NCBI RefSeq assembly: GCF_900963305.1
Contig: NC_042525.1
Span: 276,421-340,420 of the forward strand
Source: Echeneis naucrates
Lineage: Eukaryota > Chordata > Actinopteri > Carangiformes > Echeneidae
DNA: 64,000 bases
Reading direction: 5' to 3'
The notes beneath the pieces were generated by a model. That model did not search any database, was not told the origin of the DNA, and saw only the letters and a list, made by a program, of their open reading frames with translations. The first letter of the stretch is position 1, and each line of letters begins with the position of its first letter. A program made the translations under genes and the position numbers. Shown here in pieces: positions 34,834 to 58,137 of the stretch.

Positions 34834-34839
34834 AATAAA
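34834..34839 (+). terminator. Polyadenylation signal of sdhaf4
   Basis: AATAAA about 120 bases after the sdhaf4 stop, the first canonical hexamer downstream. Confidence 0.6.
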
Positions 34840-35149
34840 GAAAAAGTCTTCCACTGCTGGAATGAAGATTTTTCACTCTGCAAATGTATACATTAAAATA
34901 ACAAAAAATTAGACAGAAAATGGTTGAATTCTGCCTCTTTACTACAGTGAATTCCAGAAATCATCATCATCATCATCATTAGAGTCGTTTAGTAGTAGTA
35001 GTCATTAGAAGTAAAGAAGTCCTGAGTCTTGAGTCCTCAGCATTATTAGTCAGAACTTTATTCCAACGGCGGTAGACAAATGACGGATGTGACGAGCAGC
35101 CCGTGAAGGCAGCACGGAGCGAGGAAGTCTAAAAAGGAAGCTGACGGCG

Positions 35150-35795
35150 GGAGGACCATCAGAGACCATCAGAGACCAGGAGGACTACCAGAGACCACCA
35201 GAGACCGGGAGGACTACCAGAGACCACCAGAGACCGGGAGGACTACCAGAGACCACCAGAGACCGGGAGGACTATCAGAGACCATCCGAAACCGGGAGGA
35301 CCATCAGAGACCGGGAGGACTACCGGAGACCATCAGAGACCAGGAGGACTACCAGAGACCACCAGAGACCGGGAGGACTACCAGAGACCGGGAGGACTAT
35401 CAGAGACCACCAGAGACCGGGAGGACTACCAGAGACCACCAGAGACCGGGAGGACTACCAGAGACCGGGAGGACTATCAGAGACCACCAGAGACCGGGAG
35501 GACTACCAGAGACCACCAGAGACCGGGAGGACTACCAGAGACCGGGAGGACTATCAGAGACCACCAGAGACCGGGAGGACTACCAGAGACCACCAGAGAC
35601 CGGGAGGACTATCAGAGACCACCAGAGACCGGGAGGACTACCAGAGACCACCAGAGACCGGGAGGACTATCAGAGACCATCCGAAACCGGGAGGACCATC
35701 AGAGACCGGGAGGATTACCGGAGACCATCAGAGACCATCAGAGCCCGGGAGGACTACCGGAGACCATCAGAGACCATCAGAGACCGGGTGGACCA
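35150..35795. repeat. 29-bp compound minisatellite between sdhaf4 and cep68
   Basis: Built from two modules, a 10-mer GAGACCACCA and a 19-mer GAGACCGGGAGGACTACCA (or ACTATCA). Most copies alternate as 29-bp units, with extra 19-mers at semi-regular places. The variant ending near 35290-35345 (CCATCCGAAACCGGGAGG) recurs near 35675-35730, so a larger block of roughly 380 bp was duplicated. Confidence 0.96.
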
Positions 35796-36817
35796 GGACC
35801 AGCGGCTGGTCCAAGACTAGGTTAGCTTGTGTTCGGTTCGTCCCTTTGTAATGTCTTTGTCCCGGTCGGTCCGGGTCGGTCTCGGTCCGTCCCGGTTTCT
35901 TGGGCGTGGGGTTTCGCTGTTGTGTTCATGGAATCATGTTAAAATGAGTTTCGGGTCGCTGTCGTGATCCGGATCCGGATCTGGGGGTGCAGGTGACAAG
36001 TGTAAGCCATCTGTTTGTTGCCATGGTGACGCCCCACTTCCGCCTTCAGGTATCGTGTTAATGTACCGCCGGTGATTGGTCCAAACAGTCTGACGTCACT
36101 ACAACGGGCCAACTTTTGTAACTTTTATCACTTCGGTCCTGATTGGACCAGAAACTGTCACGTGACAAGCCTACACGTTGTTAATATTTAAAACAGGAGC
36201 TGTTTCCTGAAAATCAACAAGTTTCTAAATTCTGAAGCTGAGTTAGAGTCAGAATCAGCTGTGTCTGTGGATCCGGATCAACCAGCAGGACGTGTGTGTG
36301 AGAGTCTGTGTGTCCACACACTGACTGATTGTGTTTCTTTTTCTGCCTCTTTGTTCTGTCGGAGCCACCGCCCCCTCTTGGCCGTCACCAGGGAAACCAG
36401 ACAGCACCACAATGGAGGCCCACCTCATCTCTGTGACGTCACAGCAGACTGATTTAGAGCTTCCTGTTGTTGATGTTTTATGCCTTTAACAGAGCGGCTG
36501 ATTATAGATGATTAGTTTTTGAAGCACAAAGTCTGTAATGTGCCAGACCTGGTTTCTGTAGGCCCAGGATCAGGTTCTGGTCTCTTTGACCAGACTTTGC
36601 TCATTGTGTCTGTATCTTCATATGTTTGTCGTGACAGAACTTTGAAACTTCAGAACATGAAGTTTATGTTGGAAAAGACTCTCAGTCACTCTCAGGTATG
36701 AACAAAAGATTTGAACAATCAGAGAGACATTTTGTTTTAATTTTTCTGACTGAGCTTCTTCCTTCAGTCGACAGAACCGTCCTCCATCTCCGCCATCTTC
36801 TCCGTCTCCTCCGTCCA
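35796..36817. other. cep68 promoter region and 5' leader
   Basis: CCAAT-type boxes lie at about 36075 (GATTGGTCC) and 36141 (GATTGGACC). The reverse strand of 36367-36382 (ACCGCCCCCTCTTGGC) matches the CTCF core. The coding exon starting at 36768 begins at codon position two, so an upstream leader exon must exist; it was not placed. Confidence 0.5.
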
Positions 36818-39362
36818 ATGGAAGCCCAGAGATGGAAGAGACAAAGTCTCTCAGAGTTTCAGCTCAGGACAAGATGCCTGAGTGAAAGAGAGAAAGCAGA
36901 GAGAGACAGAGGAGGGACAGACAAAAGTGTGTCGTTGGCGTCCACCTGCCGTCTGCTGACAGACCGACAGTATGTGATGAGGAGACCTCTGTTCTGTGCA
37001 GAGACGTCCATCTTAAAGAAGAGTCAGGAGGTGAGGACCTTTAAAGTCACTGATGAGTCTGATGCTAAATTAAATGAATTCACATCATTTCAGTTTTTTA
37101 AGGGCAGAGTTATAACAATCAGTTAATTCATTGACCCCCCCCACCAGGAGAAACTCTCAGGTGTTTGTAGCAGAGACCAAGCTGAGAAGAATTTTTCAAG
37201 CAAACCAGGTGAGGGCGTGTCCCCTTGGAGCCCAAGCTGCTCCCCCAGAGATGTGTCACCCCCCTCAGACCTGCCCACCTCACCCTGCGGGGTCTGGGAG
37301 CTTGGGGGCCGGCGGTCCCACTTAGAACCCACATTAGGATCAGCTGAGAGTGGCCTGTTCAGCTCCATCCTGGAGGTCCACAGATCCCCCAAACCCCCCC
37401 AAAGACCGCACCTGTCCTCCCCCGTCCTGAACCCCACCTACACCCCTCGCTCAGGGCACTGGAGGTCAGGCCAGATGGGGATGGGGGGTGGGGGGGGGAC
37501 CAAAAGAAAGACCATGTCCCCACATCAGGAGAACTACTGGGCCTGTGCCATCCCCAAAACTGGGCCTCCGTCTCCAGACAGGCTGTCTGTAGACTGGGAA
37601 CCGGACAGGGAGTACCAGGCTCTGCTGGACTACACCTACCCCCTCAGACCACCACAGGGGGGGGGCACTCTCTGCCAAGACCTGCAGGACTCGGGGATCG
37701 AGCTGGACCACCCTTGTAGCGCCACCAGTCTGTCAGGGTTGGACCTCTCTGTGAAGTCTCCGCCTGGGGGGCGGCGTGGGTCACCTGACCACCTGGGGCT
37801 AACCAGATCATCTGGTCTCTGCAGTACCCCATCCCCCCTAACAGAACCCCCCAGTTTGCACTACAGTCTAGACTCAGGTGGACCGTATCGGTACCAGAGA
37901 TGCCCACCACCCCTATCCTGCCTCCCCCCCCTGCCCAAGTCTCTCTGTGGCGGGGGGGACGAGTTCTGGCCTCTTCCGCAGCAGCTGGAGCAGCTGCAGC
38001 TGCTGAGTAGACAGGTGAGTGGACCCATGACATCACTGATCGATCACCAATCAGGATGATCCGTTTGACCTGGAAACAGCTGACTCTGCACAGCTATCAT
38101 GTCAGCCTCATATCAATGATTTAGATAAGTGACAGGAACAGTTTCCATGGTGATATTCAGATTTTATTATTTGATAATTCGTTGATGATTGTTTTAGAAA
38201 ATAAATATGAATCAGCTTAAAGTGTGTTCTCTTCAGGCGCTGCAGGAAAACGCAGTTGCTCCTGATGTTGTTGTGTTTGCGTGCAGGTGAGGGAGGTGAC
38301 AGCCACGATCGGCCAGCCTGTCTCAGCCAGCTGGGAGTCTCTGGAGCCGGGGACCATGTCCATCCAGTCCTCTGTCGCTCTGAAAGAGGATGCTGAGGGC
38401 GAGGGGGGGGGCGGAGAGGAGATGAGTCCTGCTCAGACTGGTATTCATTAGTCTAGATTCTCAGGGTCTCAAGCGAAGTGGAGAGCAGAACCATTTGGTG
38501 TCTGAAAAATGTCCTGTCCCCCTACAGCTGGCTCTGTGATGGGGGTGGATCCTGTCAGGGGGGGGCTGAGTCGGTCCGGTCTCAGGGAGGTGGAGGTCTT
38601 GATGGAGCAACTGCGGGGTCTCTCGCTTCCTGGGAGCCAAAAGAGCAACGAAGGCGAGCTGGAGCAAAGTGACTCCTTGATGCAGCAGATCCAGGTAGAG
38701 ACAAACCGGGCTCCTCCTGAGTACCCTCATCCTGACAGCGTCTGGACCTGAACTGTGACCAGATGTTGTGGATGTTTCAGGTCTTCTGCTCACATCTGGA
38801 GCTGCTAATCCAGCAGCTGTACTCCGTGTCAGAGAAGATGGAGCTGCTGGCTCCGCCCACCACAGACATCGGCAGCGTAAAGTCGTGTCTGGCTGACTAT
38901 CAGGTAAGACCAGTTTTTAATTTTTGTTGCAGCAAAGAATGGCGGGACAGGAAGCTCCAGTTTCCTCACAGGCTTGGTCTTGTTGTCAGAGTCTCCAGAG
39001 AGTGATGAGCCGCCACCAGCCACTGACTTCCTGCGTCCTTCACACCGGACAACTCCTGCTCAGCTGCATTAACACTACATCTCCACGTCAGTCTGACATC
39101 ATCACACACTCTTCCAATAACAACAGGTGCCTTCCTTTCTCTGGTCTTCCTCTGACATCTTTGTTTTCTGTATCCTGGTCCAGTTCTCAGAGACGCCCTG
39201 CAACTGATCCAGATCCAGTCTGGAGCCCTGCAGACCTGCACCGAACGCCTGTTCGCCGCCATCCTGTCGGCCATGGACAGCCTGACCCCGCCCAGTCTGC
39301 CCAGCACAGAGGACAGAAACCGGGACCAGCTCCCAGTGGAGGCCCAGGGATCCACCTCATAA
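36818..39362 (+). CDS. cep68: Centrosomal protein of 68 kDa
   Basis: Centrosome linker protein that helps hold the two centrioles together in interphase, with rootletin and C-Nap1 partners. Exons: 36768-37030 (ATG at 36818), 37148-38014, 38287-38440, 38528-38694, 38781-38903, 38990-39086 and 39184-39362; 599 residues, shorter than human (~757). A central block, NYWACAIPKTGPPSPDRLS then YQALLDYTYPLRP and DSGIELD, matches the conserved middle of CEP68. The C-terminal spectrin-like helices (VFCSHLELLIQQLYSV; VLHTGQLLLSCI; SGALQTCTERLFAAILSAMD) also match. The start is an inference; MEAQRWKRQSLSEFQ has a fair context, and the frame is open upstream within the exon. Convergent with rab1, a linkage seen at human 2p14. 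Confidence 0.9.
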
Positions 39363-39642
39363 ACAGACCACAGGATGTGGCTGTTTTTATTGGCTTTGTT
39401 TTCTCACCTTTTCTAACTTTATGCTTGAACACTTTTTTAAGCAAATATTTTAGCTAGACTTCACAAACAGGATGTTTCTGACCCGTTACTATGACAACCA
39501 ACTAATGTGTTAGTGCTGATCAGAGTTCCCTTTTCTGTCCTCACTTCCTGCACCAGTACATCACTGTGATGTCTCGGGAATGAAACTCATGAGTTGTGGA
39601 CATTTTCGTGTTTGTGTTAATATTTTATCACAATTTGTGTGG

Positions 39643-39648
39643 AATAAA
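39643..39648 (+). terminator. Polyadenylation signal of cep68
   Basis: AATAAA 280 bases after the cep68 stop codon. Confidence 0.65.
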
Positions 39649-40346
39649 AAATGGCTTCAACTCACTTCCTGTTTGAGTTTCAGCATTGAGCTCATTCAAC
39701 TACACACATCGTGACCTTCGTACACAACTAGACACTGAAACACTGCTCCCAGAATTCCTTTCAAACTGAAACCAGTTGCTTTTATTAAGAAAACAAGAGA
39801 ACATGGTGTTTGTATGAGCTCTGCTGAGATCAGTGATGATCCAAACAAACGCACAATAAATAACTCAGGTTCCTACACAAACAGCTGCTGCCGCCTCGTA
39901 CAGTCTGTTGTACAATATTTATTTGAAGTTGAATTGTTACATGTTACGTCTTCAGCCACAGATTTAATGCAGACAAAAAGAGTCAAGACTTCCCATGAAC
40001 GTATGAACATGACAGAACTGGCAGATCAGATCTTACATATATATATATACATATTGTTTATGTACATATATGGTCGCACTAGACTTCAGGTGCTGGACAG
40101 TGACGCTGCTGTGCAGAAGGCCGAGCAAACAAAATTATAAACACAAAACTGAAACAAAATCACAGAAGGAGAAAAGATCTTTACAAACTGAATCATCCGA
40201 CAGCTGAAGGAATGCAGAGAAACACACACACTCTCTCACACACTCCTCTCGTCAACCAAATAAAAGTCGTTTCTGAGAGGGCGGGGGGAGGAGGGAGGGG
40301 CAGGGGGCGGAGCCTCAATAACAGGACAGTAAGACAAGAAGGATGC

Positions 40347-40352
40347 TTTATT
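40347..40352 (-). terminator. Polyadenylation signal of rab1
   Basis: AATAAA on the minus strand (TTTATT on plus) about 200 bases after the rab1 stop. About 700 bases separate it from the cep68 signal, so the two convergent transcripts need not overlap. Confidence 0.55.
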
Positions 40353-40552
40353 TGTTTTTGGTAGTGCGGCTACAGTATGTACAGTACAAATACAGGCAAC
40401 CTCATCTTCTCACATACATGTCATCAATCTTTCCTGTCCTGTCTGGTGGGGAGGGGGCAGAGGGGTTACTGGGACACGGTGGAGTTTGGGTTTGGGTGAG
40501 AATTCTGGACGGGAGAGGTGGTGGGGGTGTTCAAATGGAGGTGGTTTTTCTC

Positions 40553-45641
<5,089 letters not shown>

Positions 45642-46010
45642 GTTTGTCTCGGTGTGTGGCCTGTCTCCTCCGCTGAAAGCTCTCCTTTTTCAGACAAACG
45701 GTGCTGTTCGGTGATGAAGATGCGTTAGCTTCAGACGGCGGCCGGCTACTGGCTTCTCCGTAAAAACCCAAAATGGCTGCAGCTCCGACCAGGAAACGGC
45801 TAACATTAGCCAGAGGGGTTAGCCGATCAGGAGTACCGGGCGGCCGGGGACCGAGAAGCGACTGGGAGCCGTCTCTACAGCCAGGAACCGAGTAGGAACG
45901 GACGGGGCGGTTGTGTGTCAGCGGCCGGTTGTGTTGAATGTGTGTCGGTAACGTTACTGCACCATCGACCTGTCAGACCGCACTGGGATTACGTCATTTA
46001 GTGAAACGTG
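45642..46010 (-). promoter_or_regulatory. GC-rich promoter region of rab1
   Basis: Upstream of the rab1 ATG the sequence is CpG-rich to about 45990. AAAATGGCTGC at 45769-45780 resembles a YY1 site as found near housekeeping start sites. The transcription start is not fixed by sequence alone. Confidence 0.45.
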
Positions 46011-47340
46011 GCACACAAGACTCACACACTGCCCCGTGTGCACAACTACACACAATACACACAACACACAAGTTCCGGACCAACACTTCAACATAAAGCT
46101 CGCCCTCCTGGACTCTGTCTGGAGAGACTTTTATTTCTAAAGGCACGACCTGTATTTCCGGCAACGGTCCAGTTCTGATCAAAGTGAATAAAATTAGATC
46201 GGAAAAGATCGATATCCTAAAACTGATCACATTATTCTTCCAGAAACTTCTCCCGTGGTAACGACGTCACGTTGAGTCATCAAACAGGAAGGAGGTGCGA
46301 CCCGGCGGTTCATGTTCTCACCTGCACAGGTGAGTTAGAGCTTACAGTGATGTCAAAGCTCCGAGGTTTGTTTTATCCGACCCACCATGACACACAAAAC
46401 AGAGATGCTCTTTTCCTCTCATTGTGTTTTTATTTCTAATTTCTCAAAACTAACAGAGCAAAGAGCAGACAGGAAGAGGACCTAAAGCGTAAATAAATTA
46501 ATGTACGGTGGCTCTGAGAGCTCAAAGCACTGCAACTCAACAACGCCTGCAAATAAGCAAAACACAAACAACATTTTTTAAACATATTTAACAGTTTGAC
46601 ATTACAAACACAACACAACCAAATACACAAATGAGCTGCGAATGATTTAACTTCAAGCATCACACAAATGTCGGTCCATTTATTATCACACATTTATTAT
46701 GTATTACAGTAATAACCTGAATATGGTGAATTTAATCTTTTATATTTTGTGTGTAGTGTGATTCTTTTATGTGTATTGATGTTGTGTTGATCTTTTATCT
46801 TGGGCTCTGAGTCTGTAATAAGTTTTGATTGATTGATTTGATTTGATTGATTGACAGTGATAATTTTCACTGTGTGACATTTTAAAGCTCTGGTTAGTAA
46901 CTGTGAAGAGAAAAATTCACGAACAGATGAATTCCTATCTGAATCAGATAGGAATTGATCCAATAATGAATATAATTAATTAATAATAACATCAATCATA
47001 ATCATAAGTAAACTATATATGTGTTATATATATATATATAACTGAATATTATATGTAATTAACTAAGTCAATTTGTGTTTATTATGTTCAAGTATAGACA
47101 AGCAATTTCCGCAATTTAGATTCGCGGGAACTATCAGATTAGTTATGGTAATTATGTCTGTCGGGGGCAGGCGCTGAGTTATTCAATATTTTTGTCTTTG
47201 AAATAAATAACCTCCAGTGAACAGACTCGCGTTTAACTTCATTTTAACAAATTAAAACGTGTCATTGTTATTCCGATGTTCGTGTTTGCTCCTGAAATAT
47301 CGCGATTTTTACAGCTGTTAACAAAAATCCCCCTGTTTTA
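46011..47340. other. Intergenic between divergent rab1 and hells
   Basis: AT-rich. 46490-46570 contains GGTGGCTCTGAGAGCTCAAA and CTGCAACTCAACAACGCCTG, which look like a fragment of a dispersed fish repeat, seen only from memory. TTGATTGATT runs at 46825-46856 resemble an L2-type tail. A TA run lies at 47017-47040. No gene was found. Confidence 0.4.
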
Positions 47341-47363
47341 CTGGAAATGGTTTCGTCCGTACT

Positions 47364-47372
47364 GGCGCGAAA
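47364..47372 (+). promoter_or_regulatory. E2F-type site in the hells promoter
   Basis: GGCGCGAAA is the reverse complement of TTTCGCGCC, a full E2F consensus. It lies about 570 bases before the hells ATG in the GC-rich stretch 47340-47470. HELLS is a known proliferation-linked E2F target in mammals, so function is plausible. Confidence 0.5.
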
Positions 47373-47595
47373 TGGATTAACCCCGCCCATCCATATGAGT
47401 CAAGTCGCCCTGAAAACGAAAGAAGCGGAAGTCCTTGGGAACGTCAGAATAAGAAACCACACCAGCCTCTTCAGGCAACTTTCCATGTAAACCGGTGTTA
47501 AACGGTTTTATTTTGAAAGGCTCCGTCCGGCTGTTTCCTCGGTGTTCTCCGACGCTTCTGGCGGCTGAAGATCGGGACCCGAGAGCGTGGAGTCC

Positions 47596-47775
47596 AGACC
47601 GGCAGAATCCGAACCAGCATAGTCCAGACCGGCAGAGCCCAGAACGGCAGAGTCCGAACCGGCAGAGCCCAGACCGGCAGAATCCGAACCAGCAGAGTCC
47701 AGACCGGCAGAGTCCGAATCAGCAGAGTCCAGAACGGCAGAGTCCGAACCGGCAGAGTCCGAACCAGCAGATGTT
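47596..47775 (+). repeat. Minisatellite in the hells leader region, inside an upstream reading frame
   Basis: About thirteen copies of a 12-15-bp unit (CCAGACCGGCAGAGT and CCGAACCAGCAGAGT types). The frame starting at 47495 (ATG) stays open through it to 47785 and would give 96 residues with DRQSPNQQSP-type repeats. The region lies between the presumed promoter and the hells start, so it may be transcribed in the 5' UTR or spliced out; a strong acceptor sits at 47924. Confidence 0.8.
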
Positions 47776-47931
47776 TCATATCTGAAGAGCTCTAAACAAA
47801 CTGTCTTTGTGTGTCTCTGGTCTGGTGAATCAGTCGGTTGTGTAACTCTGAAAAGTTGTTTTGTCTTATTAAAGTCAGTTTTCTGACAGAAAAACATTAA
47901 AAACTAAATATCAGCTTTTCTGCAGGAAGCA

Positions 47932-54277
<6,346 letters not shown>

Positions 54278-54638
54278 ACTGGAGACGACTTGGCTGACGT
54301 CGTCATGGTGACTAAAACATCACCAAACTGCTGTGTATCAAAACCGTATATTTTGTCCTTCGCTGCCTTGTTCAGCTTTAATAAGCTCTGATGGTTGGAC
54401 TGTAACCATCGATCGTATGGCCTGACTCCTCCCTGTCAGGAAGCTCCACCCACTTTATTATTTGTGGAGAGAGGCCGTCTCTGTTGTTGTTTAATGTGGA
54501 TCTCCTTCTTTAGCTTTTTTTTTTTTTTTTCCCCACTCTGATGATTAAAAATCATCTAACGATGTTGTAATTAAAGCACTTTCATGCAGGTCAAGTAAAC
54601 ATGTTCTTTCCTCTTTGATATAAATAATTTTGTACTGA

Positions 54639-54644
54639 AATAAA
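54639..54644 (+). terminator. Polyadenylation signal of hells
   Basis: AATAAA about 360 bases after the stop codon; a weaker ATTAAA lies near 54572. Confidence 0.6.
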
Positions 54645-55568
54645 AACTTTGTGTTGTTTGACCTGATTTCTGAGGCTGAACAGAACTGATTGTTTCATCA
54701 GTGACTTTGTGGTTTATCTCTGAAAGCTCCCGTAAAATGAAACTGACTGTAACAAAGATGACATGTAACTTTTTGTAGTAAAACAAAAGAAAATAAAAGA
54801 ACACAAAACAACTGATTGTATCTTTGTGAAGCTACAGAATATGACGAGTAACTTCAAAATATAAGCCCTAAAACTTTAATAAAGGAAATTGCATCTAAAT
54901 AACAAATAAACATAATCAAATACACTAGGTGTTTGTGGTCAGACTGAGCTGAACAGTTCAGTTACAGCTGGATATGAAACAAATCTGAGGTCGTTTCCAC
55001 AGATCATGTTAAGCTGTGAGGGGCGTGGCCTTTTCCAGCCTCAGTTACACCTGCAGAACATGATTCAGTTTTCTATTCCAGGTCAGTATTTACTATGAAA
55101 AGTGTAATATATGGAAGCACGATGAGAGAGTGGACATCATGTTTCAGTCCGACTTCTCTGTCTTACCTTCTGTCTCCTGTAAATATAAATATTGAAAAAA
55201 AAAACTTTCATGATTCAACGAAAAACTAGGCACACCCTTAGTTTGAAATTACCCAATAAAAGTAAAGACAATCAAAGGTCTTGAGTTGCCTTTTCAAAAT
55301 AAATCTCAAAAGGACATCCTGCTCCTTTTCCTGAAGACAATGGAGGATGGTGCTGCGTTCACTGACAGCCCTTTGTGCTTTGAAGTTGGTGCTTCCTGTT
55401 GTGGTTCCTTTAAGAGCAACGAAGGGTGTGGTCACATGGCTCTGTTACCTGCACAGGTGAGTCAGGACTCAGACTGTGAGGTTGAGTCGAGTGAACATCA
55501 GTGTCTGTTTCAGCCGTGTTTCCTGCGTTGGCCATTGAAGAGCCTTCGGCTCTCAGAGTCGTGACGCC
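54645..55568. other. Intergenic hells-calhm3 and calhm3 leader
   Basis: AT-rich sequence without a recognised element. The last 150 bases before 55569 are the likely calhm3 5' UTR. Confidence 0.5.
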
Positions 55569-57296
55569 ATGGAGCGACTGAAGTTGGTCCTGCAGTATTT
55601 CCAGTCCAACTCCGAGTCCATCTCCAACGGGATCTGCATCATCCTGGCCCTGGTCAGCGTCAAACTCTACACCAGCTTCGACTTCAACTGCCCCTGCCTC
55701 CCCCAGTACAACAAGCTGTACTCGCTGGGTGTCATGATCATCCCTCCCATCATCCTCTTCTTCCTGGGCATCCTGGTCAACAGACACACGGGTGTCATGA
55801 TGGACGAGTGGATGAGACCGACAGGGAACAGGTCCAAGAATCCAGCTGTGGTGAAGTGAGTCTGTCGCCTCCTTAAACTCCTGATTCAGTCTGATGCTTT
55901 GGCCATTTTGTTCCTTCGTCCTAACGAGGATACGCAGATCCATCACTGACCGACTTCCTGTTTATTTGTCTGCTGACTCTTTGTTTTTTCAAGAATGCAA
56001 ACAATTTTGTTTTTATCTAATCTAATGGTTTTTGGGTCTGACCTGCCACCGGCCCCCAGGTACCTGTTCTCAGCCATGATGCAGAGGGCCCTGCTGGCCC
56101 CCATGGTCTGGATCCTGGTCACTCTGTTGGATGGAAAGATCTTCATCTGTGCCTTCAGTGTCACCGTGGACCCAGGTCTTTTTTCAGGTACTGGTTCTCC
56201 TGGTCCAGGTCTGTCCTGGTTTGTCCTGGTCTGTCCTGGTCTGTCCTGGTTTGTCATGGTCTGTCCTGGTTTGTCCTGGTTTGTCCTGGTCTGTCCTGGT
56301 CTGTCCTGGTTTGTCCTGGTCTGTCCTGGTTTGTCCTGGTTTGTTCTGGTCTGTCCTGGTCTGTCCTGTGTTTCTTCAGGTTTGCCAAACAGCACTGGTC
56401 TGGAGGTGATCCGGATCATGGCTAAAGTTCCCTGTAAAGAAGATGTGATCTTCAAGAACAGCTCATTCCGTAAAGCCGTGTCACGTTACATCCGCTGCTA
56501 CTCTCAGGTCAACAACACAACACAACACAACACAATACCACAGCAACATGAGATGACTTTATACTACATTTAAACACACACCTTTTAATCCGTTGGGGGT
56601 CGGGCCCACACCTGGTCTGGTCAGATACAGGACTGAGTCCTATAAAAAAAAAAAGGAACTAGGGTTTTGCTCAAATCAAAGTCTGAGAACTAAACACACA
56701 GTACACACACAAATGCACACAATACAAACAAAACACACAATTCAAAGACAGACAAAGACAAATGTGAGTCATTGTCCCAGCTGAGCTTTTGTCACGTGTG
56801 TACACACAGACATGCACTGAGATACTGATCCTTTGTCCCCGTCCAGGCTGTGGGCTGGTCCATCCTCCTCTTTCTCATCATACTGGGAGCCCTGGGCCGC
56901 CTCGTCAAGCCGTGTTTCGACGACCACGCCACCTTCCTGCAGACGCGTTATTGGAGCAACTACCTGGACATGGAGCAGAAGCTCTTCGATGAGACCTGCG
57001 TCCTTCACGCTCGTGAATTCGCCCAGAATTGTGTGGTGCAGTTCTTTGAGGACATGAGGGAGGACACCATCTTCCGTCTTCCTCACCCGCCCATCATCAG
57101 CAAGTTCCTGGACGGGTGGGAGGAGGAGGAGGAAGAGCGACTTCACGGGATAACAAAGCAGGAGCAGATGGACCAGCTGCTCAACAAGTGGTTCTACAGC
57201 AAACCGGAGCTGGACGTGACCCGCATCGCACACAGACCCAGGACCTGCGTCACCTGGGAGGACCGCGACAGGAAGATTTTATACTCTGATGTCTAG
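55569..57296 (+). CDS. calhm3: Calcium homeostasis modulator 3
   Basis: Subunit of large-pore plasma-membrane channels; in mammals CALHM3 joins CALHM1 to form the ATP-release channel of taste cells. Exons 55569-55855, 56060-56187, 56380-56507 and 56847-57296 give 330 residues (human 344). Four membrane segments: about 20-38, 48-68, 103-122 and 183-203. The extracellular CPC at 41-43 (FDFNCPC) is a family mark. KVPCKED and the block RKAVSRYIRCYSQAVGWS match CALHM3 closely, as do RRYWSNY/DLEQKLFDETC-like residues after TM4 and the end TDV-like SDV. The intron between exons 2 and 3 is nearly all minisatellite. Only 840 bp separates it from calhm2. Confidence 0.95.
56195..56368. repeat. 10-bp minisatellite filling a calhm3 intron
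   Basis: About seventeen copies of TGTCCTGGTY make up most of the 192-bp intron 56188-56379, leaving roughly ten bases at either end for splice signals. Confidence 0.95.
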
Positions 57297-58137
57297 GACA
57301 CGCCGAGCAGGATGTAGATGATCTTAGGTCAAAGGTCAAAGGTCCACGCAGCATTCAGATCCGTCAAACTGCCTTAATTCAGTTGGATCTAACTCGGTTC
57401 GTCCATTGACTTCTATTCAGTGACCTTTGACCTCTCACGTGTATTCTGGGGGTTGATGTTGTTCTTGTGTTTTGATGACTTGATGATGTTGAAGTAGATT
57501 TGATTTTCTGCAGTTCGTTGTCTATTTGTCTTTTTTTTGACTCTCTGTCTGTATGTTTGCATCTCCTTCAATTTCTCTGGTTATTTGAATTTGTGGGTTT
57601 GAGTTGATTTTACTAACAAACACAAAAATGCAAATGAAAGTTTAGAACAAACAGACTCAAAGTCAGTTTGTTAATACAATCTGACTCAGCTGATTCAGTG
57701 TCTGTAGGTCTGATGTTTGGTTCCTTCAGCCCCCCCGCTCCTTCTCCAACACATGTTTTCACTTACACACCACGTTTTTTCCTTTTTTCCATTGGGAGGA
57801 GTCTGACTGAATGAAGAGGAAGCTGCTCATTTTCAGCCTCACAGTCGACTTTCTGTCGCGGACTTGAAAGTTTTCTTCATATTTTGTTGGTTTGGATGTT
57901 TCTGCTGGACTTGAAAGGCTGAGTCACATGACCTGCCTCAGGAAACGGCCTGTGTGAGTTTGCGTGACTGTTGGACAGGAACTCTTTGTTTGAGTCTTTT
58001 CTCAGTCTGCTTCAATCTGTGTCTGTTGACTGGTAGAGGAACAATAGAAGTGAACTCCCTTCATCTTGTAGCAGCTGCTGTTCATCAGTTTCCTTTTCTT
58101 TGTGTCCCTTCAATTTAACTGTCAGTAAACACCCAAC
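57297..58137. other. Gap between calhm3 and calhm2
   Basis: Plain sequence, no long frame, no calhm1 remnant seen. Should include the calhm3 3' UTR and calhm2 promoter. Confidence 0.6.

Noticed and set aside
35150-35795. Regular spaced repeat resembling a CRISPR array
   Set aside because: Modules are directly adjacent with no unique spacers, and the genome is eukaryotic; it is a minisatellite.
37217-37219. ATG at 37217 as the start of cep68
   Set aside because: The exon is in phase with an upstream exon (36768-37030) through matching splice sites, giving a longer N-terminus starting at 36818.
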